The notes beneath the pieces are model-generated. The model was given only the letters and a program-made list of their open reading frames with translations. It was not told where the DNA came from and ran no database searches. The position numbers were made by a program, and so were the translations under genes. A stretch of 64,000 nt of DNA from Microbacterium pumilum (GTDB lineage: Bacteria > Actinomycetota > Actinomycetes > Actinomycetales > Microbacteriaceae): contig NZ_BAAAOH010000001.1 in assembly GCF_039530225.1 (NCBI RefSeq), forward strand, positions 4,387,675 through 4,451,674. The letters run 5' to 3'. Shown here one piece after another: positions 52,888-61,090 of the stretch. Within the stretch, counting starts at the first letter, position 1, and each line of letters opens with the position of its first letter.

Positions 52888-53820
52888 ATGAGCGCGACGG
52901 CCCTCCCCTCGACGTCGCAATCGATGGGAGCGTGGGAGCCGTGCAGCGACCGCTCGCTCGAACGCGGCGATCCGCTCGCGGGCACCGGCGGGTTCGGCGC
53001 TCGGTGGCTGCTCGTCGAGATCGACGGCGCGTGGGGCACGCACGCCTTCTTCCAGTCGCGCCTCGACCCGGCGATCGGGCGCGAACTGGTCGGACGAGCC
53101 GAGAGCGCAGGCATCCGTCCCGTTGCGATCCGCCCGTTCGGACGCCGCGCGGACGAACGCCGTGCTCAGCGGCGGTGGCGCTGGGCACTCGCCGACGCGC
53201 GCCCGGGTCGCGAGTCGGTGCGATGGGGCGTCGTCGACGATCCTGCTGAGCTGCTCGACGTGTCGCTCGACGGCACAGCGGGCACCGCGTCGGACCGACC
53301 CGTGGTGCTGGTGTGCACTCATGCCCGGCACGATCAGTGCTGCGCCGTCCGCGGACGACCGGTGGCGCAGACGCTCTCGCGCGCGTTCCCAGACGACACC
53401 TGGGAGAGCTCGCACCTCGGCGGCGACCGCTTCGCCGCGACGATGATCGTCCTGCCGCACGGTCTCTACTACGGCCGGGTGCCGACCGCAGAGGCGGGAG
53501 CCATCGTGGAGCGCTATCGGCAGGGCGAGATCGTCGAGCAGTACTATCGCGGACGCAGTTCGCTCAGCAACATCGTGCAGTCCGCGCAGTCCTTCGCACG
53601 CGCGGACAGCGGCGATGCCCGCATCGAGGCGTTCCCGCCGGTACTCGAGGAACGCACCGCGGAGGGCGGCTGGCGGGTCGACCTCGCGCACGACGGCGAG
53701 GTCGTCACGGTGCTGCTGCACGAGCGGATGTCTGCCCCGTTGCTGAGCACGTGTGCGGCGACCCGGCCCACATCCGTTCGCGAGTTCGCGTTGACGTCGA
53801 TGTCGCGGCGCCCCGTATGA
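52888..53820 (+). CDS. Sucrase/ferredoxin-like [2Fe-2S] thioredoxin-fold protein
   Basis: 310 residues. Related to Apd1/Aim32-type thioredoxin-like ferredoxins, which bind a [2Fe-2S] cluster with Cys and His. Seen: GARWLLVEIDGAWGTHAFFQ, VVLVCTHARHDQCCAVRGRP (Cys143, Cys151, Cys152) and WESSHLGGDRFAATMIVLPH (His176; the eukaryotic H-x-G-G-H has Asp here). Ten bases after the oxygenase stop and followed by a terminator, so it is the last gene of this operon. It may supply electrons to keep the oxygenase iron reduced (inference). Confidence 0.87.
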   Translation: MSATALPSTSQSMGAWEPCSDRSLERGDPLAGTGGFGARWLLVEIDGAWGTHAFFQSRLDPAIGRELVGRAESAGIRPVAIRPFGRRADERRAQRRWRWALADARPGRESVRWGVVDDPAELLDVSLDGTAGTASDRPVVLVCTHARHDQCCAVRGRPVAQTLSRAFPDDTWESSHLGGDRFAATMIVLPHGLYYGRVPTAEAGAIVERYRQGEIVEQYYRGRSSLSNIVQSAQSFARADSGDARIEAFPPVLEERTAEGGWRVDLAHDGEVVTVLLHERMSAPLLSTCAATRPTSVREFALTSMSRRPV

Positions 53821-53842
53821 CCCCGTCCCGCAGGAACGTCGA

Positions 53843-53881
53843 AGCCCTCCCGAGGGCGCTTTCGCGCACCGCGGGAGGGCT
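53843..53881. terminator. Terminator between oxygenase operon and ABC permease
   Basis: AGCCCTCCCG and CGGGAGGGCT form a 10-bp perfect stem with a 19-base loop. Lies between convergent genes and probably serves both. Confidence 0.75.
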
Positions 53882-53892
53882 CGGGATTCGGC

Positions 53893-54663
53893 TCAGCTGA
53901 TCTTGCGGCGGTAGATCGCCATCGCGGCGAAGTACGCGACGACCAGGATGCCGACGCACCACGCCAGCGCCACCCAGATGGCCGAGTCCACGGGCTGCCC
54001 CGAGAACAGGTCCCGGATCGTGTTGACGATGGGCGTCACGGGCTGGTTCTCGGCGAACCATGCGACCGGAGCAGGCATGGTGTCGGTCGGAACGAAGGCC
54101 GAGCTGATGAACGGCAGGAAGATGAGCGGGTACGAGAACGCGCTCGCGCCGTCCACCGTCTTGGCCGACAGCCCCGCGATCACCGCGATCCAGGTCAGCG
54201 CCAGCGTGAACAGCACGAGGATGCCGACCACCTCGAGCCACGCGACGAGACCGGCACCGGTTCGGAACCCCAGGAGGAGGGCGACGCCGACGACGATGAC
54301 GATCGACGCCAGGTTGGCCACGAGCGAGGTCAGGACGTGCGCCCACAGCGAGCTCGACCGTGCGATCGGCATCGACTGGAACCGCTCGAAGATGCCACCC
54401 TGCAGATCGAGGAACAGGCGATACGCGGTGTACGCGATGCCCGACGCGATCGTGATGAGCAGGATGCCCGGCAGCATGTAGTCGATGTACGACATCGACC
54501 CGGTGTCGATCGCGCCGCCGAAGACGAACACGAACAGCACCATGAGGGCCACCGGAGTGACCGCGGTCGTGATGATCGTGTCGGGGCTGCGCAGGATGTG
54601 GCGCAGCGACCGCCAGGTCAGGACCGTGGTGTCACCGAAGAAGTGCGTTGTGCTGGTCATCAT
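53893..54663 (-). CDS. ABC-2 permease (DrrB-like)
   Basis: 256 residues, about six helices. Seen: IITTAVTPVALMVLFVFVFG, DYMLPGILLITIASGIAYTA, DLQGGIFERFQSMPIARSSS and a C-terminal PLIFLPFISSAFVPTDTMPA. This is the DrrB/oleandomycin-exporter type. Overlaps the ATPase gene by ATGA and ends the PadR-DUF1048-ATPase-permease operon. Exports an unknown, probably amphipathic, compound. Confidence 0.94.
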   Translation of the reverse strand: MMTSTTHFFGDTTVLTWRSLRHILRSPDTIITTAVTPVALMVLFVFVFGGAIDTGSMSYIDYMLPGILLITIASGIAYTAYRLFLDLQGGIFERFQSMPIARSSSLWAHVLTSLVANLASIVIVVGVALLLGFRTGAGLVAWLEVVGILVLFTLALTWIAVIAGLSAKTVDGASAFSYPLIFLPFISSAFVPTDTMPAPVAWFAENQPVTPIVNTIRDLFSGQPVDSAIWVALAWCVGILVVAYFAAMAIYRRKIS

Positions 54664-55466
54664 CGTTCCTTTCTGCTGGTGGTGGTGACGCTGTCGGCGT
54701 CGTCGCCCTTGCCGTCGTCGCCGACGAGCGCGAGGAACACGTCCTCCAGGCTCGGCTGCTTTTCGACGTACTCGACCTGGGCGGCCGGCAGCAGCTGCTT
54801 CAGCTCGGCCAGGGTGCCGTTCACGATGATCCGGCCCTGGTGGAGGATCGCGATCCGGTCGGCGAGCTGCTCCGCCTCATCGAGGTACTGGGTGGTGAGC
54901 AGCACGGTCGTGCCACTGTTCGCGAGCTCCTTCACCGTCTGCCAGACCTCGATGCGGCCCTGCGGGTCGAGGCCCGTCGTCGGCTCGTCGAGGAAGATCA
55001 CCGGGGGGTTGCCGATGAGGCTCATCGCGATATCGAGGCGTCGACGCATCCCACCCGAGTAGGTGGATGCCTTGCGGCTGCCTGCCTCGGTCAACGAGAA
55101 GCGAGCGAGCAGATCGTCCGCGATCTTTCCGGGGTCCTTCAGGTGCCGCAGCTGCGCCACCAGCACGAGGTTCTCACGCCCGCTGAGGATCTCGTCGACG
55201 GCCGCGAACTGGCCCGTCAGACTGATGGACTCGCGCACGCTCTGCGGTTTCGCTGCGACGTCGAATCCGCTCACCGTGGCAGTGCCGGCATCCTGCGTGA
55301 GCAGGGTCGACAGGATCCTGATGACGGTGGTCTTGCCCGCACCGTTCGAGCCGAGCAGGGCGAAGATGCTCCCCGGCGCGACGTCGAAGTCCACGCCGCG
55401 CAGCACGTGCAGGTCCTTGAAGGACTTCTCCAGGCCAGTCACCCTGATGGCGGCATCCGTGGTCAT
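54660..55466 (-). CDS. ABC exporter ATP-binding protein (DrrA-like)
   Basis: 268 residues. Walker A GSNGAGKTT, Q-loop SLTGQFAAVDEILSGRENLV, signature YSGGMRRRLDIAMSLI, Walker B VIFLDEPTTGLDPQGR, H-loop LLTTQYLDEAEQLADRIAIL (Gln replaces the switch His, as is usual in DrrA). Ends in a charged tail. Starts inside the DUF1048 stop (ATGA). Part of an antibiotic-type exporter under PadR control. Confidence 0.95.
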   Translation of the reverse strand: MTTDAAIRVTGLEKSFKDLHVLRGVDFDVAPGSIFALLGSNGAGKTTVIRILSTLLTQDAGTATVSGFDVAAKPQSVRESISLTGQFAAVDEILSGRENLVLVAQLRHLKDPGKIADDLLARFSLTEAGSRKASTYSGGMRRRLDIAMSLIGNPPVIFLDEPTTGLDPQGRIEVWQTVKELANSGTTVLLTTQYLDEAEQLADRIAILHQGRIIVNGTLAELKQLLPAAQVEYVEKQPSLEDVFLALVGDDGKGDDADSVTTTSRKER

Positions 55467-55834
55467 TTCGGTTCTCCCTTCTCCGCCTCGTCGATCGACT
55501 TGTTGAGGCGCTCGCGCTCCTTGTCGATCCACCGCTTGCCCGAGTAGGCCTGTGCGAAGGTCTCGGCGAACTCTGCAGGATCGTCGCCGACGATCTCTCG
55601 CACCGGCGTGCCGTCCGCTGCCGCGCGCTCCCACAGGTCGGCGAGGTCGCTGAACATCGTGACGAGGGTCTCACCATCGACGGTGATGCTTCCCGAAACC
55701 ATGAAGTATCGCTCGACCGCGTTCGCGGCTCCCCGATAGGGCTCGGGGAGCGCCTTCACACGTGCCTTGTACTGCCTCCACTGCTTCTTCTGCTCGAGGG
55801 ATCCGGTGACCATCTCGATCCACTTCGCGGCCAT
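55463..55834 (-). CDS. DUF1048 domain protein
   Basis: 123 residues. Seen: MAAKWIEMVTGSLEQKKQWR, VKALPEPYRGAANAVERYFM, FSDLADLWERAAADGTPVRE and FAQAYSGKRWIDKERERLNK. DUF1048 is a helical domain almost always found downstream of PadR regulators and next to DrrAB exporters; it may be a sensor or partner. Coding overlaps both neighbours by a few bases. Role not established. Confidence 0.93.
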   Translation of the reverse strand: MAAKWIEMVTGSLEQKKQWRQYKARVKALPEPYRGAANAVERYFMVSGSITVDGETLVTMFSDLADLWERAAADGTPVREIVGDDPAEFAETFAQAYSGKRWIDKERERLNKSIDEAEKGEPK

Positions 55835-55836
55835 GA

Positions 55837-56187
55837 CTACTTCTCCATCTCATCGTTGTCGGTGTTGTCGGTGTGGAGCTGTTCGATCCGCTCTGCCAGG
55901 AAGCTCCACGTCCTCCAGAACTCTTCGAGCTGTTCCCGCCCCTGTGCGTTGAGCGAGTACACCTTGCGCGGCGGGCCCTTCTCGGACGGCACCTTCACCA
56001 CGTCCACGAAGCCTCGCTGCTCGATCCGCACGAGCAGCGCGTACACGGTGCCCTCGACCAGATCGGTGAAGCCCTGGTCTCGCAGTCGCGCCGTGATCTC
56101 GTACCCGTATGCGGGTCGCACGGCCAGGACCGCGAGCACGACGCCCTCGAGAGTGCCCTTCAGCATCGCGGTCATCTGATTTCCCAC
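55837..56187 (-). CDS. PadR-family regulator
   Basis: 116 residues. Winged helix: MLKGTLEGVVLAVLAVRPAY, GYEITARLRDQGFTDLVEGT, VYALLVRIEQRGFVDVVKVP with the PadR GTVYxxLxRLExxG signature, and a short dimerisation helix (REQLEEFWRTWSFLAERIEQ). GTG at 56187 has GGAGG 7 bases away; an ATG at 56175 is the alternative. Usually represses its own operon; the operator candidate is 56219-56253. Confidence 0.95.
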   Translation of the reverse strand: MGNQMTAMLKGTLEGVVLAVLAVRPAYGYEITARLRDQGFTDLVEGTVYALLVRIEQRGFVDVVKVPSEKGPPRKVYSLNAQGREQLEEFWRTWSFLAERIEQLHTDNTDNDEMEK

Positions 56188-56218
56188 TTGCTCACCTCCG
56201 CTCTACTCTGTGTTGCTG

Positions 56219-56253
56219 ACTACCAGTAGACGGTAACACTAAGTACCGGTAGT
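56219..56253. promoter_or_regulatory. PadR operator/promoter region
   Basis: ACTACCAGTA (56219-56228) and TACCGGTAGT (56244-56253) are inverted with one mismatch, 15 bases apart. Flanking these, GGTAACACTAAGTA and GGCAACACTGAATA are direct near-repeats. On the minus strand TTGCCA and TTACCG with 17 bases between them could be the promoter. Local AT richness supports a control region. Confidence 0.6.
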
Positions 56254-56335
56254 TGGCAACACTGAATAGTGACCCAGCAGAGGGATTCGATCCGGGAGTG
56301 CGGTTTCGGCAGACGGGCCTGACGCTGCGGAATCG

Positions 56336-57340
56336 CTAGACGGCGGGGCGAGACGGCTTGCGGTGCTCCACGATGTCGAGCATCTCGAGCGACCAGTCGT
56401 GGACGACATCCAACCTCGCCGCGAATGCCGGGTTGATCTGCGCCGTGCCTGTGTACCAGAGGTCGAAGGCGACTTGACGGAGGGCGATGTAGTCGTCGAG
56501 CTGCGCGAGATCGGTGTCACGACCCGTGAGGTATCCCGAGCGGAGCGCCTCGAGGTAGAGCGGGTAGTCGGGGCGGTCTCGCAGCTCCCACACGGCGACC
56601 GCGAGCTCGTACATGCGAGGGCCGGTGCCGCAGTCGTCGAAGTCGATCAGCTTGACCCGATCACCCTCGAACACGGCGTTGCCGGCGTGCAGGTCGGCGT
56701 GGATGAGTCCGACATCTTCGGCCGATGCCATGACATCGACCATTCGCTCGCCGACGGCCTCGAACCGGGCGCGCAGCGGCGCAGGCAGGAGGTTCCAGCA
56801 CTCCGCGGCGGGGATTCCTCCGTAGACCATGACGTTGCCGAAGAACGCCTCATGGTCCCATCGGATCCTCACGAAGTCGTCGGGCGGCGCCCAGGCATCG
56901 GCCTGATCGTGAAGCACGGCCATGGCGGCACCGAGACGATGCAGGTGCACGGGCCGGGCGGAGTCTTCGTGGATGCGGCCGTCCATCCAGCGCAGCACCG
57001 AGCAGTCCCTCGTTTCACCGGCGGCCGTGGCCCGCACAGTCTGTGATCCGTCTCGTGCCGCGACTGCATCCGGAACTTCCAGCTCGGTGTCAGCTCGGAT
57101 GCTGCGCATCCAGGCGATCTCGGAGCGGATCGCGGCCGCGCCATCCACTCCCTGACCGTGCCGTTGTGGTCGGTGCACCCGCACCAGGTGACGTCCTGCG
57201 GCGCTGTCGTGCCGGAAGGTCGTGTTCTCGCCATGGGTGACGAACGTCAGCCGCCCATGGGGCAGCGGATACTCGCGGAGTGCCGCGAGCGCGATCAGGC
57301 GCAGCTGGGCGATCTGCGCGCGGCGTGATGGCACGACCAC
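56336..57340 (-). CDS. Aminoglycoside/homoserine-kinase-like phosphotransferase
   Basis: 334 residues. Small-molecule kinase of the APH fold: RLTFVTHGENTTFRHDSAAG (N-lobe), LVRVHRP (ATP-binding strand; the usual Lys is not obvious), SVLRWMDGR hinge, catalytic loop VGLIHADLHAGNAVFEGDRV (H-x-D-x-x-x-x-N intact) and LIDFDDCGTGPRMYELAVAV (metal Asp). Very close in style to uncharacterised phosphotransferases of Actinobacteria. Substrate unknown. Alone between operons of the same direction. Confidence 0.92.
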   Translation of the reverse strand: MVVPSRRAQIAQLRLIALAALREYPLPHGRLTFVTHGENTTFRHDSAAGRHLVRVHRPQRHGQGVDGAAAIRSEIAWMRSIRADTELEVPDAVAARDGSQTVRATAAGETRDCSVLRWMDGRIHEDSARPVHLHRLGAAMAVLHDQADAWAPPDDFVRIRWDHEAFFGNVMVYGGIPAAECWNLLPAPLRARFEAVGERMVDVMASAEDVGLIHADLHAGNAVFEGDRVKLIDFDDCGTGPRMYELAVAVWELRDRPDYPLYLEALRSGYLTGRDTDLAQLDDYIALRQVAFDLWYTGTAQINPAFAARLDVVHDWSLEMLDIVEHRKPSRPAV

Positions 57341-57422
57341 TACTGTGCGGCAACTCCGGGGCTCGTGACAACCTGCGTGCCGCGGTGGAAGGCAAGCGTT
57401 CCCGGGTGCAGCGACCTCCGCC

Positions 57423-58016
57423 TCAGCCGACGCGTGAGCGAATCGGATCCAGCACTGCCTCCGCCGCCCATGCGGCGGCGTCGGCGATATCGCGGCGGCT
57501 CATTCCGAACTCTCGGCGGAACGTCACCCACGTCGCGGCCGAGTCGAGGTGGGCAAGGGCTGCGACGATCGCCCTGCGCTCATCGTCGTCGAGCATGGGG
57601 ATCTCGGCATCGAGCATCGCCTCGAGCATCGCCCGTCGCGGGCTGGGCGCGGCTCCGCTCACGCCTCGCATGGTCGTCTCGGCAACCACATGGGCCAGCT
57701 CCGGGCGATGATCGTAGGATTCCATCGCCGCCCGGATCGTGAGAGGCATGTCGAAGATGCTCGGGGAGTCCTGCCGCGGGAAGATCCTGCTCTCGATCCA
57801 CGCCGCAGTCGCGAGCAGCAGGTCCACCCGCGTCGCATAGTTGCGGAAGACGGTGCGCTCGCCGACACCCGCACGTCTGGCGATCAGCCGGAATGACACG
57901 TCGTCCGTGCCCAGCTCCTCGATCAGCTCGGCGTAGGAGGCGAGGATCGCCTCTTGCGTGCGACTCACGTCGCCGGCTGCGTTCGCATCCGGGTCGGAGG
58001 TGGCCGGCATCGTCAC
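57423..58016 (-). CDS. TetR-family regulator (second of a pair)
   Basis: About 197 residues. Helix-turn-helix: TQEAILASYAELIEELGTDD, FRLIARRAGVGERTVFRNYA. The ligand domain contains FDMPLTIRAAMESYDHRPEL and ATWVTFRREFGMSRRDIADA. GTG 58016 overlaps the upstream TetR stop (GTGA) and is chosen over ATG 58010. The two regulators and the NCS1 permease form one unit (overlaps throughout). They may control the permease or the urt genes. Confidence 0.92.
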   Translation of the reverse strand: MTMPATSDPDANAAGDVSRTQEAILASYAELIEELGTDDVSFRLIARRAGVGERTVFRNYATRVDLLLATAAWIESRIFPRQDSPSIFDMPLTIRAAMESYDHRPELAHVVAETTMRGVSGAAPSPRRAMLEAMLDAEIPMLDDDERRAIVAALAHLDSAATWVTFRREFGMSRRDIADAAAWAAEAVLDPIRSRVG

Positions 58017-58609
58017 GCGGGCGCCCGCCGCGAGACGCCGGCCATCTCGGTGTCCGTGAGAATGAGCACGTCTCCCAGGACCTTTGCGACGGTGCGCTCG
58101 AAGACGTCCGCGATGGCCGGCGCGCTCATCTCGAAGCCCGTCCGCATGCGAGCCCAGAACTGTGCCGACGCGAAGTATCGGAGCGCGGCTGCCACCCGAC
58201 GCCGATCCCGCTCGTTCACCGAGGGGTGATTCGTGGCGAGCATCGTCGCCAGTGCCCTGGTGAAGAACGTGGGCTCCGGCTCGCCGGTCGGCGAGATGGA
58301 TGCCGCGCGCGCACACACGAACGCGAACGCCGGCGACGAGTCGAAAGCCAGGAACCGGGCGCGCGCAGCGTCCTGGAACTGATCGATCGTGACGAACGGT
58401 GGCAACGGGAATTCGGTGGACTCGATCCACCCCGCAACGCCCTCGAGCAGATGCGATCTCGTCGGGAAGTGACGGTAGACCGTCCTCTCCGACACGCCCA
58501 CCGCGTCGCCGAGGGTGCGGTACGAGATGTCGTCGAAGGGATTCTCGCGCAGTGCTGCGGCGGCGCTGGCGAGGATCGCCGTCGGAGTGTCCACCCCCTC
58601 CGCCATCAT
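58013..58609 (-). CDS. TetR-family regulator (first of a pair)
   Basis: 198 residues. HTH: AILASAAAALRENPFDDISY, RTLGDAVGVSERTVYRHFPT. Close in style to the following regulator (both have VxERTV(Y/F)R and C-terminal (F/Y)xxSAQFWARMRTGFEMS-like helices), suggesting gene duplication. Start overlaps the permease stop (ATGA). Ligand probably a compound taken up by the permease. Confidence 0.93.
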   Translation of the reverse strand: MMAEGVDTPTAILASAAAALRENPFDDISYRTLGDAVGVSERTVYRHFPTRSHLLEGVAGWIESTEFPLPPFVTIDQFQDAARARFLAFDSSPAFAFVCARAASISPTGEPEPTFFTRALATMLATNHPSVNERDRRRVAAALRYFASAQFWARMRTGFEMSAPAIADVFERTVAKVLGDVLILTDTEMAGVSRRAPA

Positions 58610-60363
58610 CCGCCCCTTCCCCGCTGCGTTCCGGTCACCTCGGCTGTCCGCGTCGGCGGTTGACTTCGCCGCGACGTCGGCTCGGCAGGCAGCACATAAC
58701 GATCGGAGTCGTCGAGCGTCAGCGCGAGTGACGACACATACTGCGTCTCCCCGTGAGCTCCCCGCTCCGCCGATGTCAGCATATCCGGACGCTCGAACGT
58801 GTACCCGGTGACGTGGCAGCGCAAGCGCTCACCCGACGGGTTGCCGTCGGCATCGAGTATCGGCGAGGCGATGCCATCCGTCTGGCGCCGCAGGTAATAC
58901 CTGCCGCGCGTGGCCACCGCCATGAGCGGGGTTGCGATCGCCGCGACACCGATGGCGATCAGCACCGAGAACGGCTGGAGCCCCTCGCCGAGCAGCCCCG
59001 CGAACGCCGCCAACGACAGGAGGGACGCCAGCCCGACCGACACGAGGCCCACCGGATTCCAATCGCGCAGCATCCCCCGGCGGAACTCGGGGTACTTGGG
59101 CGAGATGTGCAGCACGTGCTTGTTGATCGCGATGTCGGCGGCGATCGTGACCAGCCACGCCATCACGACGTTGGCGTAGAGGCTGAGCACGAAGCTGATG
59201 AGGCTGAAGACGTCCATCCACATCAGCGCGAGTGCGATGGCGCCGTTGAAGAAGATGAAGATCGTTCTGCCGGGGTAGGTCTTGGTGAGACGGGTGTAGA
59301 CGTTCGACCACGCCAGCGACCCCGAGTACGCGTTGGTGACGTTGATCTTGACCTGCGCGACGACGACGAGAACGAGCGCCAAGCCGATCGCCAGCCACTC
59401 CGGCATGATCGATTCGTAGAGGGCGATGAATTGGCGTACCGGCTCAGCGGCCCGCATGCCGAGATCGGGGTCGACACGCGTGATGAGGTAGACGGCGAGG
59501 AAGACGCCGATGACCTGCTTGATGCCGCTGAAGAGCACCCAACCGGGACCCGCGAACAGCAGCGAAGCCCACCATGACCGCCGATTCAGGCGCGTGCGCG
59601 GCGGCATCGCCCGGATCACGTCGATCTGCTCGGCCAGCTGCGGCGTCAGCGCGAAGCAGACGGCGGCGCTCCCCGCGATCGCCTGGAAACTCAGGGCGCC
59701 GTCGGACGCGCCGGTGAACGTCACGAACGCGCTCACCGCGTCGGGGTCGGAGACGATCACCCAGAGCAGAGGCAGCAGCGCGAGCGCGAGCCACAGCGGT
59801 GTGGTCCAGAACTGCAGTCGCTCGAGTGCGCGCATGCCGTAGATCACGATCGGGATCACGACCACCGTGGAGATGAGGTAGCCGATCGGCAGCGGGATGG
59901 CGAGGGCGATGTGGAGCCCTTGCGCCATGATCGCCCCCTCGAGGGCGAAGAAGATGCACGTGAACACGGCGAAGATCACGGTCGTGATCGATGAGCCGTA
60001 GTAGCCGAAGCCCGACCCGCGCGCGATGAGATCCAGATCGATGTTGTAGCGCGCGGCGTAGTACGCGATGGGCAGGCCGACGATGAAGATCGTGATCGAG
60101 GCGAACAGGATGCCGAGCACTGCGTTGTTCGTGCCGTGCTCGATGCCGACGCTGGCCCCGATCGAGAAGTCGGCGAGGAATGCGATCGAGCCCAGGGCCG
60201 TGACCCCGATCGCGCCCGCGCTCCAGCGCCGGAATGTTCGCGGGACATAGCGGAACGCATAGTCCTCGAGACTGTCCTCGGCGGCCGCCCGCGCGTTGTC
60301 TGCCCTCGTCACCGCGAACTGCTCGCCACGTCGCACTCCCTGCGCCTCGCACGTGGGGCTCAT
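58606..60363 (-). CDS. NCS1-family permease (cytosine/purine/allantoin type)
   Basis: 585 residues, about twelve membrane helices. Seen: AGAIGVTALGSIAFLADFSI, GLPIAYYAARYNIDLDLIAR, GSGFGYYGSSITTVIFAVFT (purine-permease motif), LAEQIDVIRAMPPRTRLNRR and VKINVTNAYSGSLAWSNVYT (NCS1 signature). Imports nucleobases, allantoin, hydantoins or related compounds with Na+ or H+. A C-terminal cytoplasmic extension of about 100 residues (YYLRRQTDGIASPILDADGN; LDDSDRYVLPAEPTSRRSQP) is longer than usual. Start uncertain: in-frame GTG codons lie downstream of the ATG. Next to urt genes. Confidence 0.9.
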   Translation of the reverse strand: MSPTCEAQGVRRGEQFAVTRADNARAAAEDSLEDYAFRYVPRTFRRWSAGAIGVTALGSIAFLADFSIGASVGIEHGTNNAVLGILFASITIFIVGLPIAYYAARYNIDLDLIARGSGFGYYGSSITTVIFAVFTCIFFALEGAIMAQGLHIALAIPLPIGYLISTVVVIPIVIYGMRALERLQFWTTPLWLALALLPLLWVIVSDPDAVSAFVTFTGASDGALSFQAIAGSAAVCFALTPQLAEQIDVIRAMPPRTRLNRRSWWASLLFAGPGWVLFSGIKQVIGVFLAVYLITRVDPDLGMRAAEPVRQFIALYESIMPEWLAIGLALVLVVVAQVKINVTNAYSGSLAWSNVYTRLTKTYPGRTIFIFFNGAIALALMWMDVFSLISFVLSLYANVVMAWLVTIAADIAINKHVLHISPKYPEFRRGMLRDWNPVGLVSVGLASLLSLAAFAGLLGEGLQPFSVLIAIGVAAIATPLMAVATRGRYYLRRQTDGIASPILDADGNPSGERLRCHVTGYTFERPDMLTSAERGAHGETQYVSSLALTLDDSDRYVLPAEPTSRRSQPPTRTAEVTGTQRGRGG

Positions 60364-60405
60364 TGTGGCGGTCGCGTGTTACGGCAGCATTGCGCGCAGA
60401 CAGCG

Positions 60406-61089
60406 CTAGATGGCCATGGCCGCGCGCACCCCCTCCGCGGCGAACGCTCCGCCGTCGCCGGTGCTCGACGCGAAGCCGCTCGCAAGGACGAGGTACTTGT
60501 CCGCAGCCTCCAGCGCGAACCCGATGTGCTGCTCGACCAGCAGCACGGAAAGGCCCTCGCTCGCGAGCTGCATCACGGTCTGCTCGATCTCCGCGACGAT
60601 CGTCGGCTGGATGCCCTCGGTCGGCTCGTCCAGGATGAGCAGCTTCGGCTCGGTGATGAGCGCCCGGGCGATCGCGAGCTGCTGGCGCTGGCCGCCCGAC
60701 AGCAGCCCGGCCTTGCGGGTGGCGAACTTCTCCAGCGCTGGGAAGCGCGAGAGCTGCTGTTCGATGAGCGCCTTGCCGCGCTTGCGGCCGTCAGCGACCA
60801 GTTGCAGGTTCTCCATCGTCGACAGCTGCGGGAACGACTGCTGGCCCTGCGGCACATAACCCATGCCCCGCGCGACGCGCTTGTTGGGCGGCAGCGCCGT
60901 GACGTCCTCGCCGTCGAAGATCACCTGACCGCTGCGCGGCTTGATGAGGCCGATCGCGACGCGCAGCAGCGTCGACTTCCCGGCGCCGTTATGGCCGAGC
61001 ACGGCGACCACCTTGGCTGAGGGCAGCGTCACGCCGTGCAGCACGAGCGTGCGGCCGTAGCCGGCCTGGATGTCATTCAGCTCGAGCAT
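60406..61089 (-). CDS. urtE: Urea ABC transporter ATP-binding protein UrtE
   Basis: 227 residues. Walker A GHNGAGKST, Q-loop GMGYVPQGQQSFPQLSTMEN, signature LLSGGQRQQLAIARALI, Walker B LLILDEPTEGIQPTIVAEIE (Gln-Pro is typical of LivF/UrtE), H-loop VLLVEQHIGFALEAAD. Energises urea import with UrtD; at low nitrogen. ATG one base after the urtD stop. The last listed gene of urtBCDE. Confidence 0.95.
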   Translation of the reverse strand: MLELNDIQAGYGRTLVLHGVTLPSAKVVAVLGHNGAGKSTLLRVAIGLIKPRSGQVIFDGEDVTALPPNKRVARGMGYVPQGQQSFPQLSTMENLQLVADGRKRGKALIEQQLSRFPALEKFATRKAGLLSGGQRQQLAIARALITEPKLLILDEPTEGIQPTIVAEIEQTVMQLASEGLSVLLVEQHIGFALEAADKYLVLASGFASSTGDGGAFAAEGVRAAMAI

Positions 61090-61090
61090 G

